Notes: generated from the letters alone by a model not told the origin. DNA of 61,586 bases from Paracoccaceae bacterium (GCA_029242355.1 JAQWUC010000004.1:1-61586); one strand, 5' to 3'; shown: positions 9,376 through 19,751, counted from the stretch's first letter. Made by a program: numbers and translations.

Positions 9376-10407
9376 ATGCTAAAAATATCTATTATTGGTC
9401 TCGGATTGATGGGGAAGCAGCATTTAAAAGCTATTAATGAGCATCCAAATTGTAAAATGGCTTCTATTATTGATCATAGTGATGAAGCTAAAGAGGTAGC
9501 AACTAGTGAAGGTTGTCCGTTTTATCAAAATTTAACTGAGGCAATTGTAAAAAGTAAACCTGATGGTTTAATCATAGCGACTCCTAATGCGCGTCACTTT
9601 GAAGATAGCGTTTTGGGATTGAAGGCTGGTATTCCTATTTTGATTGAGAAACCAATCTCAGATTCTTTAATGGATGCTGAGAAGTTAATTGAATTAGGAA
9701 AGAAAATGAACGTACCAATTCTAACAGGTTACCATAGGCGGCATAATCCAATTAATTTTGATATAAAAAAGAAATTACTGGATGGTTTTATAGGTGACAT
9801 AGTTGCAATGCACGGAATGTTTTGGCTTTACAAGCCTGATGATTATTTTGATCAAGCCTGGCGAAAGATTGAGGGTGCTGGACCGATTTACATAAATTTA
9901 AGTCATGACATTGACTTAATGCGTCATTTTTTGGGTGAGATAGAAAGTGTTCAGGCAGTTGCTAGTAATAAAACAAGAGGTTTTGATGTAGAAGACACTT
10001 CCGTGGCAATATTAAACTTCCAGTCGGGCGTAATTGGTTCAATTTCAATATCTGATACAATAGTAAGCCCATGGAGCTATGAGCTTACTTCAAATGAAAA
10101 CCCAGCTTATCATCATACTACCGCTAACTGCTATTGGATAGGTGGAACGGATGGATCTATTGAATTGCCAAATGGGACTATTTGGTCTCATGAGGGACAT
10201 AAAAGTTGGTGGGAACCCATTTCAAGCACAACAACTTTACATAAAAAAGCTAATCCCATTTTTAATCAAATTGATAATTTTATAAACGTAATTAGAGGAG
10301 AAGATAAACCTTTGGTTTCAGGATTAGAAGGTTTGAAAACAAGTGCTGTAATAGATGCCATTAAATTAGCAACTCAGACACGAATGGTAGAAAAACCAAA
10401 ATTTTAA
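9376..10407 (+). CDS. Gfo/Idh/MocA-family oxidoreductase
   Basis: IIGLGLMGKQHLKAI Rossmann motif; EKPISDSLMDAEKLI; GYHRRHNP. Confidence 0.92.
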   Translation: MLKISIIGLGLMGKQHLKAINEHPNCKMASIIDHSDEAKEVATSEGCPFYQNLTEAIVKSKPDGLIIATPNARHFEDSVLGLKAGIPILIEKPISDSLMDAEKLIELGKKMNVPILTGYHRRHNPINFDIKKKLLDGFIGDIVAMHGMFWLYKPDDYFDQAWRKIEGAGPIYINLSHDIDLMRHFLGEIESVQAVASNKTRGFDVEDTSVAILNFQSGVIGSISISDTIVSPWSYELTSNENPAYHHTTANCYWIGGTDGSIELPNGTIWSHEGHKSWWEPISSTTTLHKKANPIFNQIDNFINVIRGEDKPLVSGLEGLKTSAVIDAIKLATQTRMVEKPKF

Positions 10408-10414
10408 AAGAATA

Positions 10415-11578
10415 TTAATGTTTGGAAATCATTTTAGCTAAATTAACCCATAAGCATGATCCTAGAGTTAATATTTCATCATTAAAATCAAACTTTGGAG
10501 AATGCAAGGGTTCGGCATTGGGGCCGTTAGATCCATTTCCTATCAAAACAAAACAACCAGGTACCTGACTAGCCAGGAATGAAAAATCTTCAGAAAAGAG
10601 CATAGGAGCGCAATTAGACTCAATATTTTTCTTCCCAAAGGTGTCTATCACACATTTTGTTAAATTTTGAGTTGGAGCCTTGGAATTATATGTAATTGGA
10701 ACATTTGTTTCAAATTTAACTACGCAGGAGGCATCACTTGCTGCTGTAATACTTTGACAGATTCTTCGTAGTTCGCTTTCTATGATTGCTTTTGTATCGT
10801 CGTCAAGGCATCGGGTGTCACCTTTTAGAACTACTTTTGATGCTAAAATATTTTTTTTACCATTTGTAATGAATTCTGTAATGGATAAGACGGCTTTCTT
10901 CCGTGGGTCAATTTTTCTTGAAACAATAGTTTGAAGTGAATTCACAATCTGTGATGCTATTTGTATCGCGTCTCCTCCCATATTGGGTAGTGCGGAGTGT
11001 CCTCCCTTGGATATTACTTCTATTTCAAATGAATTTTCGCTTGCAGTTATAGTATTTTCTCGGGTTGCAAAGTATCCAACGGGCATGCCAGGCATATTAT
11101 GAAGTGCGTATACTTCAGAAACAGAAAATTTTTTAAATAAATTGTCTTCAATCATTGCTTTGGCACCACCTCCATTTTCCTCGTCTGGTTGAAAAATGAA
11201 TAGAATGTTTCCATCAAAAGATTTATCTTGTGATAAATATTTTGCTGCTCCAAGCAAAGTAGCTGTATGACCATCATGTCCACATGCATGCATAGTTCCG
11301 TTTCTTTGAGATTGGTAAGATAGTGATGTCTTTTCTTCGATTGGAAGAGCGTCAATATCAGCTCTAATCGCTATAAGTTTTTTTGCTTTATTTCGTTCTA
11401 AATGGCCTACTACACCCGTTTTCCCAAATTTTTCATATACTTTTAAACCAAAGCTTCTTAACAATTCTGCGATTAATTTCGAGGTTCTGACTTCTTGAAA
11501 ACCGAGTTCTGGATATTTATGAAATTCGTGCCGCCAAGCGATCATTTCTTTTTTTAAGCTTTCAGTTTGTAACTTCAT
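10415..11578 (-). CDS. M20-family amidohydrolase (hippurate/N-acyl-amino acid hydrolase-like)
   Basis: WRHEFHKYPELGFQEVRTS, MHACGHDGHTATLLGAAKYL, FQPDEENGGGAKAMIEDNLF. Confidence 0.92.
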   Translation of the reverse strand: MKLQTESLKKEMIAWRHEFHKYPELGFQEVRTSKLIAELLRSFGLKVYEKFGKTGVVGHLERNKAKKLIAIRADIDALPIEEKTSLSYQSQRNGTMHACGHDGHTATLLGAAKYLSQDKSFDGNILFIFQPDEENGGGAKAMIEDNLFKKFSVSEVYALHNMPGMPVGYFATRENTITASENSFEIEVISKGGHSALPNMGGDAIQIASQIVNSLQTIVSRKIDPRKKAVLSITEFITNGKKNILASKVVLKGDTRCLDDDTKAIIESELRRICQSITAASDASCVVKFETNVPITYNSKAPTQNLTKCVIDTFGKKNIESNCAPMLFSEDFSFLASQVPGCFVLIGNGSNGPNAEPLHSPKFDFNDEILTLGSCLWVNLAKMISKH

Positions 11579-11659
11579 TTGCTAGTTATCCCTTAGGTAA
11601 GCTCTTAATATCGTAAATTGTGCCCCGTTCAAAAAACTTTACTGTGGAAGGAAATCCGA

Positions 11660-12418
11660 ATGCAAGACAATTTTGCAGTCTACCCGAGTCTTAAAAATAT
11701 GTCAGTTATTGTTACTGGTGGTGCTGCTGGTATTGGCGAACAGATTGTACGAGCGTTCGTTGATCAAGGCGCAAAAGTAGGATTTCTTGATTTTGATCGA
11801 GATGCCAGTGAAAAGCTTTATAATGATCTAAACCACAGGCTCGATTTTGAAATATGTGATCTTACACAAACAGATGAATTAAAAATAGCCTTCGCAGCTT
11901 TAAAAAGTAAAATTGGACCGCCCGGAGTGTTAGTTAATAATGCGGCTCGTGACGATCGGCACAAATGGGAAGACGTGACCTCTGAATATTTTGATCAAAG
12001 AATTGCCACAAACCTCAAACATCAGTTTTTTTCTATTCAGGCAGTTGCAGCCGACATGATTAAACGGGGTGGAGGTTCAATTGTTAACCTAGGTTCAAAT
12101 TCATGGTGGGAAGCAGGTGGAGGATTTCCTGTTTATGCAACGTCTAAAGCAGCCATTCATGGGTTGACCAGAACCATGGCCCGTGACCTTGGACCTCATC
12201 GCATTAGAGTTAACACGGTTGTTCCAGGTTGGATAATGACTGATCGACAAAAAGAACTTTGGGTTACAGAGGAAAGTTTGCGGAAACATAGAGAGAGACA
12301 ATGCCTTCCAGATTTAATAAGTCCAGTTCATGTGGCTAGAATGGTTCTGTTTCTTGCCTCAGAAGATAGTTCAATGTGTACAGCAAACAACTATATGGTA
12401 GAGGCAGGCTCAATTTAA
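11660..12418 (+). CDS. SDR-family oxidoreductase
   Basis: VTGGAAGIGEQIVRAF, NNAARDDRHKWEDV, YATSKAAIHGLTRTMARDLG; ATG at 11660 preferred over ORF-track start 11618. Confidence 0.92.
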   Translation: MQDNFAVYPSLKNMSVIVTGGAAGIGEQIVRAFVDQGAKVGFLDFDRDASEKLYNDLNHRLDFEICDLTQTDELKIAFAALKSKIGPPGVLVNNAARDDRHKWEDVTSEYFDQRIATNLKHQFFSIQAVAADMIKRGGGSIVNLGSNSWWEAGGGFPVYATSKAAIHGLTRTMARDLGPHRIRVNTVVPGWIMTDRQKELWVTEESLRKHRERQCLPDLISPVHVARMVLFLASEDSSMCTANNYMVEAGSI

Positions 12419-13549
12419 CTAAGAGTAGATTGCCTCTAAGGCAGTTCTAAGATGTTTAACTGTCCTTTCTACATTGTGAAGTTTATCCAAGCCAAAAAGA
12501 CCTATTCTAAAAGTCATAAAGTGCTCTCCTTCATCACACTCAAGCGGCACACCAGCTGCAATTTGCAGCCCTTGCTCCATAAATGATTTTCCACTTTTTA
12601 TATCTGGATTATCAGTATAACTGACAACAACACTTGGGGCCTGAAAGCCCTCTGCTGCAACGCTTTTAAATCCTTTTTCTTCTAAGAGAGTTCTTACTCT
12701 TTGCCCTAAATCAATTTGCTCTTGGCGAGTTTTTTCAAATCCATATTGCTCTGTTTCGACCAGTGTATCTCTAAATTTTGCTAAAGAATCAGTTGGCATT
12801 GTTGAATGATAGGCATGGCTTCCATTTTCGTAGGCTTCCATGATCTGCAACCATTTCAAAAGATCACAGACGTAGCTTGAGCTTTGAGTCTTTCTTATTC
12901 TTTCACTGGCAGTTTTGCTAAGCATTACCAAGCCGCTACAAGGAGAAGATGACCAGCCTTTTTGTGGTGCGCTTAATAAGACATCAACGCCTGTTTTCTT
13001 CATATCAACCCAGAGAGCTCCAGATGCAACGCAATCTAATACAAAAAGACCACCAACTGAATGTGTGGCCGCGGATACTTCTTGAATGTAATTGTCGGGT
13101 ATTAGCATACCAGCGGATGTTTCGACATGAGGTGAGAATACCACGTCCGGCTTCATAGTTTCTATTTGCTTTACCACATCTTTAATGTTCGCTGGAGAAA
13201 AGGCGGCATCGCGATTTTTTTGATCTCGTTTCGCTTTCATTACTTTAGTCTCTGCCGCAATTCTACCTTGGTCTAAAATTTGGCTCCAACGATAACTGAA
13301 CCAACCGTTTCGTATCACAAGACATTTTTTGTTGTCAGCAAATTGTCTCGCAATTGCTTCCATACCAAAAGTTCCACCTCCTGGGATAACAATCACGCTG
13401 GTTGCATTATAAGCACTTTTTAAACCACTCGATATGTCAGTCATTACTGTTTGAAATGATTTTGACATATGATTTAACGATCTGTCCGTAAAAACAACTG
13501 AATATTCTAGTAGGCCTTCAGGATCTATGTTTGGTAGTAATGCGCCCAA
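12419..13549 (-). CDS. Class V aminotransferase (serine-pyruvate/alanine-glyoxylate aminotransferase-like)
   Basis: VFSPHVETSAGMLIP, LDCVASGALWVDMKKTGVDVLLSAPQKGWSSSPCSGL (PLP lysine region). Confidence 0.88.
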   Translation of the reverse strand: MGALLPNIDPEGLLEYSVVFTDRSLNHMSKSFQTVMTDISSGLKSAYNATSVIVIPGGGTFGMEAIARQFADNKKCLVIRNGWFSYRWSQILDQGRIAAETKVMKAKRDQKNRDAAFSPANIKDVVKQIETMKPDVVFSPHVETSAGMLIPDNYIQEVSAATHSVGGLFVLDCVASGALWVDMKKTGVDVLLSAPQKGWSSSPCSGLVMLSKTASERIRKTQSSSYVCDLLKWLQIMEAYENGSHAYHSTMPTDSLAKFRDTLVETEQYGFEKTRQEQIDLGQRVRTLLEEKGFKSVAAEGFQAPSVVVSYTDNPDIKSGKSFMEQGLQIAAGVPLECDEGEHFMTFRIGLFGLDKLHNVERTVKHLRTALEAIYS

Positions 13550-13665
13550 TTCTTTTCTCCATAAATAAACTTGTTTTGAGTAAAATAACCTTTTTTTTTA
13601 CTTTGTCACTACAGGAAGACAATTATTTTTATTTTGATATTCAATTACTGAATTTAAATTCACTT

Positions 13666-13699
13666 TATAAAGTTTCAACTTATATAAAGTTTTAACTTA
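13666..13699. repeat. 17-bp tandem direct repeat (tataaagttt[c/t]aactta x2)
   Basis: 13666-13682 tataaagtttcaactta; 13683-13699 tataaagttttaactta; 16/17 identical; overlaps palindrome ACTTTATAAAGT (13662-13673). Confidence 0.85.
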
Positions 13700-13828
13700 G
13701 TTAGATGTGTTTTTGATCTTGGCTAAGACTTGGTTCCCTGTCGGTGCTTCATAGTAATCTAACCCTGCGTAACTGGTCCGAGAAAAGGAAATCATGTCTA
13801 GACCGAATGCCCCTGGCCCAAGCACCAT
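13697..13828 (-). pseudogene. Possible gene remnant (43-codon ORF, tentatively DoxX-like C-terminus)
   Basis: Reverse-strand MVLGPGAFGLDMISFSRTSYAGLDYYEAPTGNQVLAKIKNTSN*; GPGAFGLD is reminiscent of DoxX GPGxxSLD; locally higher GC in a non-coding gap. Confidence 0.3.
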
Positions 13829-14080
13829 AAAGATCTACTATTATGTTAAGTTAGAACTTGAAATCTGGTATTCATGATGGCCACGACGCCGTTACCGATT
13901 GTATGAATGATTAGTTTTTAGTTATGGTATACCAATCTTTTTTATTGTTGGGTTTATTTTTTTCGTGAAACGAAATTAGTTCAAAAAGAGTACGGTTTGG
14001 GGATTGTAAATTTTTAGCAAAGCTTTATATATCAGGCGTATAATTCCAATTTTAATTAGTAGAAGAAGGATAAGTTTGCC

Positions 14081-16429
14081 ATGGAAGCAATATCTAGAAA
14101 TTGGGCTAATTTTGTAATTAATAACCGTGTATTAGTCCTGATTATAACACTTTTAGCCATGATAATTTCAGTTGGAACAATAGTAACTAATCCGCCACCT
14201 TACAATAACTCAAGTGAGATTTGGTTCTTGGAGGGCGATCCTGATTTGCAAGCTTTTTACGAGATGCAGGAGAAGTTCGGTGATTCGGAGTATATGGCAG
14301 TAGGTATTGCTGCGCGACCAGAAGATAAGGACGTTTTTGAACCTGAAACTATTAAAATGATAGCGATGATTACCGAAATGCTAGAGGATCATGAGATTGT
14401 AACTCAAGTAAGAAGTCTTTCAAAATATCAATATACGCACAATGATAACGATATGATGACCACAGATGATTTATTTGAAGACATAGATGTAATCGATGAA
14501 AATCCTCAGATAATGGATGATGCTCGCCAAATTATTTTAGGTGAGAGACTTGCTCTCGATAACGTCGTTTCCTCTGATTTAAAGCATACGCGAATCGTTG
14601 CACGAACGGAGTATATTGCGGGAGAAAATGAACATAAAGTAAAAGTTGTCACGGATTTGATGAACTTTCTTGAAGATAAAGGTTACAAAAACCAAGGTTA
14701 CGAACTCCATCTCGCGGGTGTTCAGGTGTTTGGTGAACGTTTTGAAACTTTAAGTAAGAAAGATCAGGCCTGGATCAACCCAACTATGTCTTTAATTATG
14801 ATATTTATTTTGTTTTTCACCTTTAGATCGATAGGTGGAATGTTGTTTCCATGGATTGTGATAGGTTCTTGCATTGCAATAACAACTGGTATTCAGGCTG
14901 CGTTCGGTTTCGCTTTCACAGCTATGACAACAGCTTTGGCGCCAACTCTTATGATTATTGGAATGGGTGTTAGTGTTCATGTAATGAATGAGTTTTATAA
15001 TCTAAGATCGAAGGATATTTCGGTTAGAGATGCGGCTATAAAAACTATAGAAAATTTATTACAGCCAATATTTTTTACTGCACTAACTACATCAATAGGG
15101 TTTGCTGCTTTAGCTGTAACTGAGCTTGTGCCAGTTCGTGAATATGCGGCCCTCGCTTCAAGTGCTTCACTTATAATTTTTATTTTTTCAATGACGGCTT
15201 TACCGGCCGTACTAAGTTATTCAAAGAAAATTTCAAAACGAACTCAAAAGGCATATCAAAGTGATTGGGCTACAAAGCTAACCAATGCTATCCCAAAATT
15301 CACTTATAAAAATAGAAAATTAATAGGCATTGTCAGTTTAATAGTGTTTGTATTCAGTATCTTTACTGTGGCAAATATTCGAGTAGATTCTAATGTTGTG
15401 CGTTATTTTAAGCAGGACTCGTGGATCTCCAAGGATATGCAATATTTTGATGATACCTTTAAGGGAATAGCCAATATAGAATACATACTAGATTCTGGTT
15501 CTGAGGGAGGCGCAAAGGATCCCGTCTTTCTTAAAAAGGTGGAGACTTTTGAAACTTATCTTGAAGAGTTAACGGAGTCCGAAAAGGCAACAACACTTCT
15601 CGATTTTTTAAAACAGATCAGACAGGCATTTACTGGAGATAATGAAGAATATTATTTATTGCCAGAAAATTCAGATATGTCGGCTCAACTATTATTAATG
15701 TATGAAAATACAGGTCCAGAGGAAGATTTGTCTGATTTAAAAGACTTTGACAATAGGTATGTCCGACTAACTTTACCAATTGTTAACATGACGAGTAATG
15801 TGATGCTTAAGTTCATGAATAAGACAGACAAGTATGTTCAGGAGAATTTTGGTGAAATGAATGCGAAACTGACAGGTCCCACAGTTATGTTTGCTGCGCA
15901 AGAAAAATATGTCAATGAAGGTTTACCCAAGTCCTTTGCGCTTGCGTTAACTCTAATTGGTCTAAGTTTCTTTATACTTTTTAGATCAGCAAAGTATGGT
16001 GTGCTTGCATTAATACCAAGCGTAGTTCCTATTATAATGGCTGGTGGAGTTGCAACTTTGATCGGTATTGATTTAGATTTAGGAACCTTAATCGTTGGTG
16101 CAATGACTATGGGAATAGCCGTTGATGATGCAATCCATGTTGTTAGTCGTTATGTGATTGCACGGAGAAGGGGTTTAGGCACCGATAATGCTGTTAGAGA
16201 GGCGATGAACGAAGCAGGCCGTGCAGTCATATTCACGTCAATTATACTAGTAATTGGATTTGGGACGATGTTATTTGCATCGTTAACACCTTTTATTAAT
16301 ATAGGTCTATTTACCGCAGTGATTATGGGTCTAGCTCTCATTGGTGATTTAATTGTATTGCCTGCGCTTCTTTACATATTTGATAATGATGAGGGCGAAT
16401 TAGTTGAATCTAGAGTGGCAACAACTTAA
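14081..16429 (+). CDS. RND/MMPL-family transporter with sterol-sensing-like domain
   Basis: Two repeats of 6 TM; LAPTLMIIGMGVSVHVMNEFYNLR and LIVGAMTMGIAVDDAIHVVSRYV. Confidence 0.92.
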   Translation: MEAISRNWANFVINNRVLVLIITLLAMIISVGTIVTNPPPYNNSSEIWFLEGDPDLQAFYEMQEKFGDSEYMAVGIAARPEDKDVFEPETIKMIAMITEMLEDHEIVTQVRSLSKYQYTHNDNDMMTTDDLFEDIDVIDENPQIMDDARQIILGERLALDNVVSSDLKHTRIVARTEYIAGENEHKVKVVTDLMNFLEDKGYKNQGYELHLAGVQVFGERFETLSKKDQAWINPTMSLIMIFILFFTFRSIGGMLFPWIVIGSCIAITTGIQAAFGFAFTAMTTALAPTLMIIGMGVSVHVMNEFYNLRSKDISVRDAAIKTIENLLQPIFFTALTTSIGFAALAVTELVPVREYAALASSASLIIFIFSMTALPAVLSYSKKISKRTQKAYQSDWATKLTNAIPKFTYKNRKLIGIVSLIVFVFSIFTVANIRVDSNVVRYFKQDSWISKDMQYFDDTFKGIANIEYILDSGSEGGAKDPVFLKKVETFETYLEELTESEKATTLLDFLKQIRQAFTGDNEEYYLLPENSDMSAQLLLMYENTGPEEDLSDLKDFDNRYVRLTLPIVNMTSNVMLKFMNKTDKYVQENFGEMNAKLTGPTVMFAAQEKYVNEGLPKSFALALTLIGLSFFILFRSAKYGVLALIPSVVPIIMAGGVATLIGIDLDLGTLIVGAMTMGIAVDDAIHVVSRYVIARRRGLGTDNAVREAMNEAGRAVIFTSIILVIGFGTMLFASLTPFINIGLFTAVIMGLALIGDLIVLPALLYIFDNDEGELVESRVATT

Positions 16430-16455
16430 ACAGTCATTGAAATGGGAGAGAGAAT

Positions 16456-17253
16456 ATGAAAATTCGTAGAATCTTAGCTGGCTTAGGGGTTTTATTCTTA
16501 AGCTCTTCAATGACACTTGGAATGACAGCTTTCGAAATTATGCAAAAAGTTGATGATCGAGAAACTGGCGAAACACAAATTTCAACTGCAACCATGACGT
16601 TGATTGATAAAAAGGACAGGAAACGAGTAAGAAAATTAAAACTTTTTTCTAAAAAATTTGAGGATGTTGATAAATCAATTTCTTTTTTTATATCCCCTAC
16701 GGATGTTAAGGACACATCCTTTCTTTCATATGACTGGAATGATGAACAGAAAGAAGACGATTCTTGGTTGTATTTGCCAGCTATGCAACGAGTGAACCGA
16801 ACTGCAGCAGGTGACAAATCAAATTCTTGGATGGGAAGTGATTTTACATTTAGTGATGTTGAGGGTGCAGAGGTAAACGAATATTCTTACAAAATACTAT
16901 CTGAAAGTGACCCAGTTGATGGGCATGATTGCTGGAAAATAGAGGCTATACCCAAATCAAAAGAGGTAATAAAAAAAACAGGATACCTTAAAACTGTTAA
17001 TTGGATCAGAAAGGATGCATTTTTGATCGTTCGAGGTATAAATTACGTAAAAAAAGGTAAAAGAGTAAAATATTATTCTACGAAAAATATCAAACAGATC
17101 AATGGTATCTGGACTATTGGAACTATTCAGATGGTGACAACTAAAAATAAAAAAGTTCAGCATTCAAGTATTTTTAGGCTAGAAGATGTGTCGTACAATA
17201 ACGATGTTAGTGACCAAATGTTTGAGGTTGAAACGATGCAAAGAGGTTTTTAA
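16456..17253 (+). CDS. Outer-membrane lipoprotein-sorting protein (LolA-like beta fold)
   Basis: FEIMQKVDDRETGETQISTATMTLIDKKDRKRVRKLK, LPAMQRVNRTAAGDKSNSWMGSDFTFSD typical of the family that partners MMPL proteins. Confidence 0.88.
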   Translation: MKIRRILAGLGVLFLSSSMTLGMTAFEIMQKVDDRETGETQISTATMTLIDKKDRKRVRKLKLFSKKFEDVDKSISFFISPTDVKDTSFLSYDWNDEQKEDDSWLYLPAMQRVNRTAAGDKSNSWMGSDFTFSDVEGAEVNEYSYKILSESDPVDGHDCWKIEAIPKSKEVIKKTGYLKTVNWIRKDAFLIVRGINYVKKGKRVKYYSTKNIKQINGIWTIGTIQMVTTKNKKVQHSSIFRLEDVSYNNDVSDQMFEVETMQRGF

Positions 17254-17256
17254 AAA

Positions 17257-18705
17257 ATGCTTATTGTCAGAGTGCTTCTTTGCTTGGGAACACTAGCAAA
17301 TTTTATAACTTTCTCAATTGGGCAGGAGATTAGTGATTCGGATGAGGAAGTATTTTTTGATATAGATATTAGTTTGGACGAAAATGCATTTTTTGATATA
17401 GATAGTGGTGCTAATGTGGATAACTTCTTCACGGGTGACCAAGAACTAGAAGAGGAGAGCAGTGCAAATTCACCATACGCAATTACTGGATCGTTTAGAC
17501 AAAATTTTACATATGGAATTGCCATTCCGAACGAGTTTTTTTCTCGTCAAAAAAAAGGAATGGAGAAAATAAATTCGGAGCTTTTTCTTCAAGTTCAGGG
17601 GCGACCGTCAAATAATACAAAAATTAAAATTAATGGCTTGGTAGATTATGATTGGGGAAGTTGGGAAAATGATGCTTATTCCTTAGGCGGATCTGAAGTT
17701 AATTTTGAATTGAAGGACTTTTTTATCGATGTAACCTCGGATTCTGGATTGTGGATCCGGTTGGGAAATCAAATAGTAGCTCGAGGAGAGATTGAATCCG
17801 TAAAAATTTCGGATATCGTTAATCCAATTGATATATCTTCTCCAGGACAAGTTGAATTTAAAGATATTCGAATTCGAGTTCCTGCATTGTTTGTTTCAAC
17901 CCCGATAGGAAACGCGACTACCGAAATAATTGTAACAAATGATGCTGGTTCTGATAAGCTTGGTACAACACAATCTGGCAGTGCGTTTGATTACTCTATA
18001 CTTACCGACCAGATTGGAATTATCCTTCCTGAAGGAGTTAGCATATTAAGCGAAGACAAAGAACCTAGCAAAAGTTGGGAAACTGTTGCTAGAGTGAATT
18101 ACAAATTAAATGGTGGAGATATATCATTTATTGGTGGCGAGATTAATTGGAATCAAAATAGTCTTCATGCTGTTAAAGAGAGTATACCTCTAATTTTTGA
18201 ATATCAATTCGATCGCGTTAAAGTAGCTGGCATAAGTGGAAATTTAGTGCGGGGCGATTATCTCTTAAAGTATGAAGCAGCATTAAATGATGGACGAAAA
18301 TTTCAAAGTACTGATCCGCTTACTCCATGGATTGACGGTCGAGAAGTTGTTACTGGGGCCGGGTTAGAATATAATGGTCTAGGTGACATAGTTTTAAGTG
18401 TTGAGGTTAATAATTCAAATATACTCGATTATTCAAATCAAATATCACGTGATGAAAACACCACGGGATTTATTCTTCAAGCGCGGTGGAGTGGTTTTAA
18501 TGATCTTCTTAGCCTTTACGGTTCTTTTAACCAGCTTTCTGGTGATCAAAGCACGATTAGTACAGTTTTCGTTGAATATGATTTAACAGATGATTTGAAG
18601 CTTGATGGACGATTAATTTTGTATGATGCTAGCTCGCAATCTGATTTGTTTTATACTTTTAAAGATCAGGATGTCTTGAAGGCTTCAATAAAATATAGTT
18701 TCTAA
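17257..18705 (+). CDS. Predicted outer-membrane beta-barrel/porin-like protein with acidic N-terminal repeat
   Basis: Signal peptide, alternating amphipathic strands, C-terminal aromatic KASIKYSF; 3 nt downstream of the LolA-like gene. Confidence 0.75.
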   Translation: MLIVRVLLCLGTLANFITFSIGQEISDSDEEVFFDIDISLDENAFFDIDSGANVDNFFTGDQELEEESSANSPYAITGSFRQNFTYGIAIPNEFFSRQKKGMEKINSELFLQVQGRPSNNTKIKINGLVDYDWGSWENDAYSLGGSEVNFELKDFFIDVTSDSGLWIRLGNQIVARGEIESVKISDIVNPIDISSPGQVEFKDIRIRVPALFVSTPIGNATTEIIVTNDAGSDKLGTTQSGSAFDYSILTDQIGIILPEGVSILSEDKEPSKSWETVARVNYKLNGGDISFIGGEINWNQNSLHAVKESIPLIFEYQFDRVKVAGISGNLVRGDYLLKYEAALNDGRKFQSTDPLTPWIDGREVVTGAGLEYNGLGDIVLSVEVNNSNILDYSNQISRDENTTGFILQARWSGFNDLLSLYGSFNQLSGDQSTISTVFVEYDLTDDLKLDGRLILYDASSQSDLFYTFKDQDVLKASIKYSF

Positions 18706-18817
18706 TTGTGATGATGACGAGAATGTTGGTACTTTAGCACCGCTAGAGTTTATAATCTTAATTAAATCTTATTATTTTAATTGAATTAGACTAATGGTTC
18801 CGACGTAATGTTTTTTA

Positions 18818-19708
18818 TTAAGTTCTTTCTGGTTTATTAATTAAAAAAATACCGAAAATTATGAGTCCTGCTGCAATTGCGATGCTATTGCTCAGTTGTT
18901 CATTTAAAAATAACCACCCAAAAGTCATGCCAAAAATAGGCGTTAGAAAAGCAAAACTTGCTATTCCAGAAGCAGGGTAGATCGATAAGAGCCACAACCA
19001 AAAGATGAAGCCAATTGCCACTACAACAATAGATTGAAAGAGTAAGCCCAAAATATGGATAATTTCAAAGTCCCTTATTAAATCACCAAAGAAGAAACTT
19101 ACGCAAATTAATAGAGGAGATGAAACTATTGTCATCCAGAGAAGTTGCATTTCGGGTTTGATGCGTGAAAAAGAACTTCCTCGCGCTAAAAGAATGATAC
19201 CAGCCCATCCAATTGCGCCACCAAGTGCGCACAAATCGCCAAATAACGTGTATGTTTGGTTATGATCGTCCTTGGATAAAATGGCCCAGATAACGCCTAG
19301 AAATGCTAGTACAAGACCTATAAGCTTAGTTTTTGTCAAGCTTTCATTAGGTAATACAAAATGAGCAAGTAAGGATAGCCAAAGTGGCATTGAATAATAG
19401 ATAATCGCATTTCTAATAACAGTCGTATAATCTAACGCTAAAAAAAGACATAGAAATTCTAATGCGAAAATGCTTCCAGCTAAAATACCAATTTTTATGT
19501 CAGATTTAGGAAACGTGATAGGAATTTTTCGGTATTTCATCCATGAAATTATAAATAGCGCTGCAATTAGTGAGCGTAAGCCACAAAAGAGCACAGGTTG
19601 TATTCCACTATTAACAACTTTGATAACGACATGATTTATTCCTAAAAGAACAGAAAAACCGATAAGACAAACAGCGCCAAAGGTATCAATATTTTTTTTT
19701 GCAATCAA
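18818..19708 (-). CDS. DMT-superfamily (EamA) transporter
   Basis: 10-TM protein; LGVIWAILSKD and AFLTPIFGMTFGWLFLNEQLS. Confidence 0.88.
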   Translation of the reverse strand: MIAKKNIDTFGAVCLIGFSVLLGINHVVIKVVNSGIQPVLFCGLRSLIAALFIISWMKYRKIPITFPKSDIKIGILAGSIFALEFLCLFLALDYTTVIRNAIIYYSMPLWLSLLAHFVLPNESLTKTKLIGLVLAFLGVIWAILSKDDHNQTYTLFGDLCALGGAIGWAGIILLARGSSFSRIKPEMQLLWMTIVSSPLLICVSFFFGDLIRDFEIIHILGLLFQSIVVVAIGFIFWLWLLSIYPASGIASFAFLTPIFGMTFGWLFLNEQLSNSIAIAAGLIIFGIFLINKPERT

Positions 19709-19751
19709 AATTTATTATTTCGCATAAGGAAAATGTGCCTTCTTTGGATAT

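Noticed and set aside
12414-12421. Convergent genes with abutting stop codons (TAACTA) and no terminator
   Set aside because: Compact-genome feature, common in this window; not evidence of a special element.
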